From a virus, in the IMG/VR virus record IMGVR_UViG_3300008266_007841, positions 1 to 32,096 of that record: 32,096 nucleotides of DNA. The stretch is one strand, 5' to 3'. The notes below the pieces were generated by a model. The model had not been told where the DNA came from. It made no database searches and saw only the letters and a program-made list of their open reading frames with translations. This document shows positions 1 through 7,005 of the stretch, one piece after another. Position numbers and translations under genes: made by a program. How positions within the stretch are numbered: the stretch's first letter is position 1; every line of letters begins with the position of its first letter.

Positions 1-726
1 CTACCTAAAGAACGTTTTGAACAATTGTCTCGTATAATCGAGTCATCTAGATATCGCATAAATACCGATGCTCCGGTAAAAACAGAAACAATACAATTAC
101 CACAAGAATATAAACCACTTTGGATTCCTAAAACATCTCCGGATTATCGTAATGCCGTGCATTATTTAAAAAAGCGCGGAGTAACTATATTTGATATCAT
201 CAAGTATCGAATTGGATTTTGCGAGTCTGGAGAGTATTCCGGCAAAATAATTATTCCTAGCTATGATGCCATGGGTCAATTGAATTATTTTGTGTCTAGA
301 GCATATTATAAATCAGACACACAAAAACACAAGAATCCAAAAATTTCAAAAGACATTATTGGGTTTGACCTTTTTATAAATTGGTCACAACCAATCATAC
401 TTTGTGAAGGAAGTTTTGATGCAATCGCAATTAAACGCAATGCAATTCCGTTGTTCGGAAAAATCATTCAACCTGCACTACAAAAGAAAATCATACAAGA
501 ACGAGTACGAGACATTTATATTTGTTTGGATGCTGATGCATTGAAAAATGCAATTCAAATTGCAGAGCGATTTATGTCAGAAGGCTTAAATGTGTACTTT
601 ATAGAACTGCGAGATAAAGATGCCGCAGAACTAGGCTTTCAACGAATCAACGAAATTATACAAGATACCGATGTATTAACTTTTGAACGGTTAATGCAAC
701 TTAAAATGGGAATGATATGGACATAA
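1..726 (+). CDS. DNA primase, C-terminal part with TOPRIM domain (gp61/DnaG-like), 5' truncated
   Basis: The reading frame is open to the left edge, so the N-terminus (normally a zinc-binding domain) is missing; a TTG at 25 is only an internal codon. About 241 residues remain. The middle part resembles the DnaG/gp61 catalytic core. A TOPRIM signature is visible as ILCEGSFDAIA (nt ~397-432, invariant Glu) followed by the acidic CLDADA strand (nt ~523-540). Family knowledge: these acidic residues bind Mg2+ for RNA primer synthesis at the replication fork, usually in complex with a DnaB/gp41-type helicase. The 3' end overlaps the next gene by 10 bp, suggesting a replication-recombination operon with translational coupling. 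A TOPRIM protein of another type is possible, but the motif order and the neighbour favour primase. Confidence 0.8.
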   Translation, partial: LPKERFEQLSRIIESSRYRINTDAPVKTETIQLPQEYKPLWIPKTSPDYRNAVHYLKKRGVTIFDIIKYRIGFCESGEYSGKIIIPSYDAMGQLNYFVSRAYYKSDTQKHKNPKISKDIIGFDLFINWSQPIILCEGSFDAIAIKRNAIPLFGKIIQPALQKKIIQERVRDIYICLDADALKNAIQIAERFMSEGLNVYFIELRDKDAAELGFQRINEIIQDTDVLTFERLMQLKMGMIWT

Positions 727-3700
727 AACATATTGACACAGGACAAACTGTAATCAACAAAATATTTCACATTTCAGATGTGCATATTCGTACATTGAAA
801 CGACACCGAGAATATCGTGAAGTGTTTCGCAACATGTTTGATTATATCGCACAACATTGCACCGGCGAAAGTATTGCTGTAGTAACAGGTGACATCGTGC
901 ATAGCAAACTAGATATGTCTCCGGAGTTAGTTGATATGCTGGTTGAATTTTTTGATGGCTTCATGATTCCAACCGTAGTAATACTTGGTAACCATGATAT
1001 GAATCTGAACAACATGCACCGCACAGACGCAATTAGTCCGGTTATCAATGTTATTAAGAATCCAAACATCATATTCATCAAAGAAAACGGCTTGTTTGAA
1101 ATTGGTGGAGTTGTGTTTAATCATATGGCTGTCGATGTTGCACCAACCGAATATATTCGTGCTAATCAATTCGATGCTGCATATAAAATTGCAATGCACC
1201 ATGGTGCTGTGAACACTGCAAAAACAGATATTGGATATCAAATATCAAATGAGCATGTAGGTGTTGATTTGTTTGATGGACATGATATTACATTGTTGGG
1301 CGATATTCATAAACCAGCCCAGTTCTTAAATGACGCAAAGACAATTGCATACCCAGGATCACTGATTCAACAAAATCACGGTGAAGCATTAGACCATGGT
1401 ATCTTGGTGTGGGACTTGCCGTGTCGTGAAGCAAAGTTTGTGGAAATACAAAATGATTATGGATATGTAACTTTGGAAGTTGAAGGTGTTACTATTGTGA
1501 AAGCACCACATCGTATGCCAAATAAACCTAGAGTTCGTATCAAGTTTAATGATACCTCAGCAGCGGACATGAAAAAACTTATTGCTACTATTCGCAAGAA
1601 ATATGATGTGCAAGATATCACAATCCAACGAAGTGCAGCTATATCAAACACTAACGCCACATCATCGTTTACTATAGGAAATGTACGAGATGTTGAATAT
1701 CAAAATACATTGATCACAGATTTTATTTCCGTGAACTATCCACAAGCTACTGCAGACGAAACTGATGCAATTCGTCATATCAATCGCACAATAAACTCAA
1801 AACTTCCTGCAGTAGAGTCAGTACGACACATGACCTGGCACCCAATTCAATTTGAATTTGATAACATGTTTTCTTACGGAGAAGGCAATGTTATTAACTT
1901 TGAAAACATGAAAGATGTGTGCGGGTTGTTTGCTGCAAACACATCTGGTAAGTCATCATTGCTTGATGCAATTACATACACTATATTTGATAAGTGCAGC
2001 AAAACAGGCAAAGCACATGAAGTGTTGAACAATAAAAAGGCTTCATTCCGCGGAAAGTTTACATTTGAAATGAACGGCGTTACTTACACTATTGAACGCA
2101 ATGGAATCAAGCAGAAGAATGGTCACGTTAAAGTGCTAGTAGATTTTTATACTGACACAGAAAACCTAAATGGTGAAGAACGTAGTGACACAAACAAATC
2201 GATCCGCCGTTATTTAGGAACTTATGATGATTTCATTTTAACTGCATTTTCACTGCAGGCAGACAACAATAACTTCATTGAAAAGTCACAAAGAGAACGC
2301 AAAGATCTTCTTTCACAGTTTTTAGATATTACGGTATTCGAACAGCTTTATCAGTTAGCATCCGATGAAATTAAAGAGACTGCTGGTAAGTTAAAATCAT
2401 ATAAGAAAACAGATTTTGATGTTATTATCAATGATGCAGATACTATTATTTCAAACAATCAACAAGATATAACTTCATTAGAAACTCAAGAAGATGAATT
2501 GCAAGAAAAGCGCAATGATTATCAAAATGAGATTGTAGACTTAATTCAAACAAAACAGCCAACAACATATACAGGGCCTAATATTAATGAATTAACTAAA
2601 ATTGAAACTGAGTTAACTAAAAAAATATCACAATTACAAGCTGATATTGAAACCGAAGAAACGACTTTAGAAACACTAACAAGTGAATACTTAATCATTA
2701 AAAAAGATAAGCGCAAGTACAATGAAACGGACTTATCAGATAAACTTCAACAATTAGAAAAACTCGAAAAGGAATTAGCACAGATAGATTCGAGTATTAA
2801 AAAACAACAAGGAATTATCAATGCAAAACAAGAAAAAATTAATCACCTTTCCGACCATGAATATGATCCGAACTGTAAATACTGTGTATCTAACGTTTTC
2901 GTACAAAATGCAATTGAAGCACAAAATACGATTATTGCAGATAGAGACATATTAACTGAATTATCTGCGACCCAATTACAATTAAAAACAACAATTTCAA
3001 CATATTCAGATGTTAGAACAGATGCCAATGCATTAGCAATATTAAAACAAAAACATGAAACAAAGCGTTTAGCAATTGAAAAACAAGAATTGCAAATTCA
3101 AATCATTGAAGGCGAATTACAAACTCGAGAATCAGAATTAGAAACATGTTTAGAACGTCAAGAATCATTTAAAGCTAATGCCACTGCAATAACACATAAT
3201 GAACTAATTGATGAAAAAATTAACAAGTTAAAAACATCAATTGATTCAGCTACGATTAAAATAAAAACAATTACAGACACAATTCGTAGTAAACATGGTA
3301 AAATTGAAGTTGCTAAGACCACAAAGAAAACAGCAATTGAGTCATTAGACACATACAAACAACTAGAGACTGAATACAAAGCATACGAATATTATCTAGA
3401 ATCAGTTAAACGTGATGGGGTTCCATACGAGTTAATTGCAAAAGCAATGCCAAAGATTGAAGCAGAAATTAACAATGTGCTGAATCAGGTAGTTGATTTT
3501 AACATGGTGCTTCAGAGCGACGGTAAGAATATCAACGGGTATATTATTTATGATGAAGATAATTTCTGGCCATTGGAATTAACAAGCGGTATGGAACGAT
3601 TTATTTCATCACTTGCAATTCGCATAGCACTTATCAATGTATCAGCACTACCACGTCCTAATTTTATTGCAATTGATGAAGGTTGGGGAAGTTTAGACAC

Positions 3701-3857
3701 AGAACATATTTCTGCAGTAGTTAATCTATTTGATTATTTCAGAATTAAATTTGATTTCTCCATAATCATTTCACACGTCGATTCAATGCGAGATATGGTC
3801 GACAACTTAATCGAAGTAAACAAACTAAACGGATTCAGCCAGATTTCACACAACTGA
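717..3857 (+). CDS. SbcD-SbcC (Mre11-Rad50; T4 gp47-gp46) fusion: recombination nuclease and SMC-type ATPase in one chain
   Basis: One uninterrupted 1046-residue frame carries both subunits of the Mre11-Rad50 complex. Residues ~15-250 form a metallophosphoesterase: DVH at 21-23, GDIVH at 58-62, GNHD at 91-94, a downstream HH, and GDIH near 195. Residues ~380-1046 form a Rad50/SbcC ATPase: Walker A around 405-415 (ANTSGKSS), a long charged coiled coil, a zinc-hook CxxC (CKYC near 720-723), a second coil, an ABC-signature-like region near 955-965, and Walker B IAIDEG near 983-988. Known role: ATP-dependent processing of double-strand ends for recombination-dependent replication, and host DNA breakdown in T4. 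T4 encodes the subunits as separate genes 47 and 46; here they are joined and both active sites look intact. The start overlaps the primase gene. I cannot see whether the product is cleaved. Confidence 0.92.
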   Translation: MDIKHIDTGQTVINKIFHISDVHIRTLKRHREYREVFRNMFDYIAQHCTGESIAVVTGDIVHSKLDMSPELVDMLVEFFDGFMIPTVVILGNHDMNLNNMHRTDAISPVINVIKNPNIIFIKENGLFEIGGVVFNHMAVDVAPTEYIRANQFDAAYKIAMHHGAVNTAKTDIGYQISNEHVGVDLFDGHDITLLGDIHKPAQFLNDAKTIAYPGSLIQQNHGEALDHGILVWDLPCREAKFVEIQNDYGYVTLEVEGVTIVKAPHRMPNKPRVRIKFNDTSAADMKKLIATIRKKYDVQDITIQRSAAISNTNATSSFTIGNVRDVEYQNTLITDFISVNYPQATADETDAIRHINRTINSKLPAVESVRHMTWHPIQFEFDNMFSYGEGNVINFENMKDVCGLFAANTSGKSSLLDAITYTIFDKCSKTGKAHEVLNNKKASFRGKFTFEMNGVTYTIERNGIKQKNGHVKVLVDFYTDTENLNGEERSDTNKSIRRYLGTYDDFILTAFSLQADNNNFIEKSQRERKDLLSQFLDITVFEQLYQLASDEIKETAGKLKSYKKTDFDVIINDADTIISNNQQDITSLETQEDELQEKRNDYQNEIVDLIQTKQPTTYTGPNINELTKIETELTKKISQLQADIETEETTLETLTSEYLIIKKDKRKYNETDLSDKLQQLEKLEKELAQIDSSIKKQQGIINAKQEKINHLSDHEYDPNCKYCVSNVFVQNAIEAQNTIIADRDILTELSATQLQLKTTISTYSDVRTDANALAILKQKHETKRLAIEKQELQIQIIEGELQTRESELETCLERQESFKANATAITHNELIDEKINKLKTSIDSATIKIKTITDTIRSKHGKIEVAKTTKKTAIESLDTYKQLETEYKAYEYYLESVKRDGVPYELIAKAMPKIEAEINNVLNQVVDFNMVLQSDGKNINGYIIYDEDNFWPLELTSGMERFISSLAIRIALINVSALPRPNFIAIDEGWGSLDTEHISAVVNLFDYFRIKFDFSIIISHVDSMRDMVDNLIEVNKLNGFSQISHN

Positions 3858-3881
3858 TATTTATATTTAAAAGAATATCAG
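3854..3881 (+). repeat. 8-bp perfect inverted repeat around a promoter-like motif
   Basis: CTGATATT (3854-3861) and AATATCAG (3874-3881) are exact reverse complements separated by 12 nt. The left arm overlaps the stop codon of the SbcDC fusion, and the TATTTATAT block lies in the arm and loop. No T tract follows the right arm, so this is not a standard intrinsic terminator. It could be a protein-binding palindrome or a chance consequence of AT-rich sequence. Confidence 0.45.
3858..3875 (+). promoter_or_regulatory. Promoter-like AT motif, copy 1
   Basis: TATTTATATTTAAAAGAA starts directly after the stop of the preceding gene and ends 9 nt before the ATG at 3885. It is one of eight good copies of the same block in this window, all on the + strand just before a gene that opens a new unit. 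Promoter activity is inferred from recurrence and position only. Confidence 0.5.
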
Positions 3882-3884
3882 TGA

Positions 3885-4538
3885 ATGAAACGTAAAGAAG
3901 CAGTATATAAGGGTTTACAATTTGTTCCGGTTTGGTTTGAAGATACATCATTAACATCACCTGATTACTTCCAAATTACCGAGTTTCCTACACGCTTAAC
4001 TGCTGGTAAGAACTTGTTCAAACTTCGAGGACATCCAACAAATCTACGCCCTGGATCATATTTAAACATTGAAGTATTAGATTACAATGGCGATCCAATT
4101 TATTCTGAAATTGTCAATTTTATTGATGAAGATAAAAGCCGTGTAATTGCAATCTTTATTTATGAAGAAACATCGCCTGGTGATTGTACTATTACTGTTA
4201 CTGGCGAAGCTATCAATGTTCCCGCAGATTGGCAAGGTAAATCAAATATAAAATGGACACGCACAGTCCCGGTTAATCCGAATGTATCAAATATATCTGA
4301 AATTATTTTTGAACAAATTCCGGAACTAGTAATCAGTGAAAATGTCGGAGTTCATTTAGATCGAGTATATTCTCCGGCAGGACAATTTCCTACATATTCA
4401 TCTGGTACGGTTCGTTATTTTTTATATAACAATCAGCCGGCTATTGAGTTAATCGGTGGAACATTTACAAATGATATGAGTACAGGCACATTAAACCGGA
4501 ACCGTAGCCTTATTAGACACAGAGTATACGGCGTATAG
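3885..4538 (+). CDS. Virion/tail protein, N-terminal part (probably continues in the +1 frame)
   Basis: This 217-residue frame begins 28 nt after the SbcDC stop, behind promoter-like motif copy 1. It contains beta-rich segments with a repeated Pro/Asn/Thr pattern (PVNPNVSNIS near 126-135) and no catalytic motif I recognise. The last 14 codons (from about 4494) turn abruptly basic, NRNRSLIRHRVYGV, unlike the rest. In the +1 frame, sequence free of stops begins at 4495 and runs into the large downstream gene. I infer that the two frames encode one protein of about 1030 residues, joined by ribosomal frameshifting or separated by an indel. The size and the Gly/Ser/Thr/Tyr-rich continuation suggest a tail-associated structural protein; the exact role is unknown. 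Confidence 0.7.
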   Translation: MKRKEAVYKGLQFVPVWFEDTSLTSPDYFQITEFPTRLTAGKNLFKLRGHPTNLRPGSYLNIEVLDYNGDPIYSEIVNFIDEDKSRVIAIFIYEETSPGDCTITVTGEAINVPADWQGKSNIKWTRTVPVNPNVSNISEIIFEQIPELVISENVGVHLDRVYSPAGQFPTYSSGTVRYFLYNNQPAIELIGGTFTNDMSTGTLNRNRSLIRHRVYGV

Positions 4539-4653
4539 TAGCCAAAGCATATCACAACATACATATACAGAATTTGCAGCAAGTTCTTATAGTATTGCAT
4601 ATGAAGCAACACCGGAATATGTAGCTACTCAGAATTCTGAATCATTTGCGTTA
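4485..4653 (+). other. Probable frameshift junction and in-frame 5' extension of the next gene
   Basis: Frame 3 (the 3885 gene) reads to TAG at 4536-4538. Frame 1 has its last stop, TAA, at 4492-4494 and is then open from 4495 all the way into the gene called from 4654. The frame-1 translation of 4495-4653 (TGTVALLDTEYTAYSSQS and onward) is compositionally like the downstream protein and contains no ATG, GTG or TTG. No ribosome-binding site precedes the ATG at 4654. Skipping one base within ATTAAACCGG (4490-4499) would join the frames as ...STGTL-TGTV.... Whether this is programmed +1 frameshifting, a real mutation or a sequence error cannot be decided here. Confidence 0.65.
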
Positions 4654-6978
4654 ATGCAAATTAAAGGATTAGATCCAGCAACCGGAGATGTTTCTAGAGT
4701 TAAAGTGTTTATGAACAACACAGGCACGGTTGGTACATGGGAACTATTAAATGATGTTGAATTAGATGAAACAGAAATGTTTATTGCTAGCACTGCATCA
4801 TTATATCCGGATACCAGTATTGGTATGTTTGTTACTCAAAGTACTATTAATACATATTGGCAAGGCATCACATATGTAAACAGTGCAGTATCATCAGCTC
4901 CAATATTAACATGGACAACCCAATCACTTAACAATTCCATGTTAATACAAAATACTGCAAATATATCTGCTCTGAATTCAGTTACAGTTGCAAAAATTAA
5001 TTCTGCATACAATGGGATATTTATTGCGAATTCTGAGTATAAAATTACATTGGATGCTATAGGTACAGTATCTGGGTCATCCACTGCAAAATTATCTTTG
5101 TATTTATCAGGCAGTGCATTTGATTATAATCCTACAGATTATTTTAATCAGGAATTTCCAGTTAAATTTGGAAAACGTGTCGGTGAATTGCAAATTGCAG
5201 AAACATCACAGCGTTGGGATGATACCGTATTTAATTTTACTGCAGATCATGATGGTGATGGTGTATTACTACTTGTAGCAGAAGAAGGATTATGGCAGGT
5301 TGCTGATATTCGAACTACAACTGACAATGATGCTGGATATTCTCCTAATTACACCAGACTACGAACCCTAGTTCCAACCGCACATAAATCTAAAAACCAA
5401 TTAACATTCAAAGCAGAGTATTACAATGTTAATGGAGAAAAAAGCAAACAAATTAGTTATGTGTATAACAAAGATTGGGCAGGAGGTAACCGATATATCG
5501 ATGGTGATTATTCAATGCTCACCGGTTCTTTATATGTAGCAGATTCATTAGAAACTGGAGTTGCTATATCCGGATATAAGAATACTGGATTTATTCGTTC
5601 ATTAGGATATGAAGGCTTTACTGCAGGATTTCCTGGCTTCTTATTGTGGAGTGGATCTGCTTTATCTGGTTCTCTGGGAACTAAAGGGGGAGTGCCGTAT
5701 AGCGGCGTTGGTTTAGAATTATATGCAAATACTTCAAGTTATTTTAGATATAGTACCACAGACAGTGAAATTGATGTACGTACGGATAAATTCTTCTTTG
5801 GACAATATCCTGCGCCATTTATAAGCGGGGCTAATGGAAATATTGAAATTTCAGCTAGCAATTTTCATTTGTCAGCAGAAGGAAACGTTACTGCTAGCAA
5901 CGCATTATTTACTGGTGTTGCTTTAGCAAATGTAATACGTGATAAAACTGTAATAATTACAAATGCAAATTCTGGTTCATATTTGCAAAATTATATCGAA
6001 AACGATTTTACCAACACCCCGGCAGTTCGAATAGTAATGGATGGATCGTTAGGTGGCGAAATTGTACGCAGAGTACGAGTAAATATAGCATTATCAAGAC
6101 CTATAGGAGATTTTCTTTTACCTAGTATTGGCGCGACAGAACGAATAGATTTTATTCTGGAAACGGTTTTTCAAAATAAAATTTTAGACACATTCTTTAA
6201 TCGTACAGCACCGCCAACGACATATGATCAAATAACATTAGATGAAGCAGCTGTAATAACATTGGTAACTGCTGGAAACACAGGCGATTCATATTTCATT
6301 ACTGCTGGCACCGAAAACCCTTTAGATTTTTCGTTTAAACGTAATTTGAAAATAGGTGATGGTGACACCAATGGAGGTATCTTAACTATATCCAGCTCCG
6401 GAGTTGCCGGCGGCTCTGGTGTAAATCAACCTAGAATACAATTAAAAAATAATTCTTATGGTCAATTGAATATAAACCCAGCTAATGTAAGTAGTACAAC
6501 AGCTACGATAATCGGCAATCGAACTTTAGGAAATTGGGGGCAATCGTACACGATAACCAATAACAGCGTTGCTATTAGACCTTACATTGCAGTATCTGGT
6601 TCAGCTAATGGACAAGATCGTAGAATATTAATTAACGGAGCTACACATTACGGGCAACGCGTGGTAACAGCAACCGGCGGATCACCAGATATTACATTGG
6701 AAACTTCGGATAGTATTATTATTTGCAATCATTCATCAGGAACAATGACTATTGATTTAGGAACACCAACTGATGCAGACGCCGGCCGTATTATAAGAAT
6801 TATTAACAGACAAACAGGCACTGTTACTATAACCGGTGGTATATATATTGCTGGTTCTGCAGCCGCAGATACTTCGAGGACAACATCAACACAATATGCA
6901 TCGATACAATTATTAGCACCTGGTAGTAGCTCTATTGCTGGATGGATTTCTATAAATGAAACCGGTACTTGGTCATAA
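4654..6978 (+). CDS. Large virion/tail structural protein (probable C-terminal part of a frameshifted gene)
   Basis: From the first ATG the product is 774 residues, but the frame is open from 4495 and that ATG lacks a ribosome-binding site, so the start is doubtful. The protein is rich in Gly, Ser, Thr, Asn and Tyr with alternating hydrophobic beta-strand patterns, typical of phage tail, baseplate or fibre proteins. Around residues 270-300 is a WAGGNRYIDGDYSMLTGSLY region, followed by segments like ISASNFHLSAEGNVTASNALF near 410. The C-terminal ~100 residues (from about TGGSPDITLETSDSI) resemble small beta domains found at the tips of phage structural proteins. No enzymatic motif was seen. 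Together with the 3885 frame it would make a protein of about 1030 residues. The tail assignment is an inference from composition and from the phage context. Confidence 0.7.
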   Translation: MQIKGLDPATGDVSRVKVFMNNTGTVGTWELLNDVELDETEMFIASTASLYPDTSIGMFVTQSTINTYWQGITYVNSAVSSAPILTWTTQSLNNSMLIQNTANISALNSVTVAKINSAYNGIFIANSEYKITLDAIGTVSGSSTAKLSLYLSGSAFDYNPTDYFNQEFPVKFGKRVGELQIAETSQRWDDTVFNFTADHDGDGVLLLVAEEGLWQVADIRTTTDNDAGYSPNYTRLRTLVPTAHKSKNQLTFKAEYYNVNGEKSKQISYVYNKDWAGGNRYIDGDYSMLTGSLYVADSLETGVAISGYKNTGFIRSLGYEGFTAGFPGFLLWSGSALSGSLGTKGGVPYSGVGLELYANTSSYFRYSTTDSEIDVRTDKFFFGQYPAPFISGANGNIEISASNFHLSAEGNVTASNALFTGVALANVIRDKTVIITNANSGSYLQNYIENDFTNTPAVRIVMDGSLGGEIVRRVRVNIALSRPIGDFLLPSIGATERIDFILETVFQNKILDTFFNRTAPPTTYDQITLDEAAVITLVTAGNTGDSYFITAGTENPLDFSFKRNLKIGDGDTNGGILTISSSGVAGGSGVNQPRIQLKNNSYGQLNINPANVSSTTATIIGNRTLGNWGQSYTITNNSVAIRPYIAVSGSANGQDRRILINGATHYGQRVVTATGGSPDITLETSDSIIICNHSSGTMTIDLGTPTDADAGRIIRIINRQTGTVTITGGIYIAGSAAADTSRTTSTQYASIQLLAPGSSSIAGWISINETGTWS

Positions 6979-6980
6979 TA

Positions 6981-6998
6981 TATTTATATATAAAAGAA
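6981..6998 (+). promoter_or_regulatory. Promoter-like AT motif, copy 2
   Basis: TATTTATATATAAAAGAA lies in the 27-nt gap before the ATG at 7006. It has the same layout as the other copies: a TATTTATAT core, then an A run with GAA, then the start codon 7 nt later. The competing ATG at 7001 hits TGA after two codons, so 7006 is the start. Confidence 0.5.
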
Positions 6999-7005
6999 AC
7001 ATGAA

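Noticed and set aside
842-1241. Minus-strand open frames inside the SbcDC gene (79 and 104 codons)
   Set aside because: They are antisense to a strongly recognised protein, have no motif and no promoter, and their Cys/Trp/Ile-rich composition is typical of shadow frames.
3858-3875. Reading the AT motif as a T4 late promoter on the minus strand
   Set aside because: TATTTATA is the reverse complement of TATAAATA, but minus-strand transcripts would run antisense into upstream genes and there are no minus-strand genes; the constant closeness to + strand starts argues for a + strand signal.
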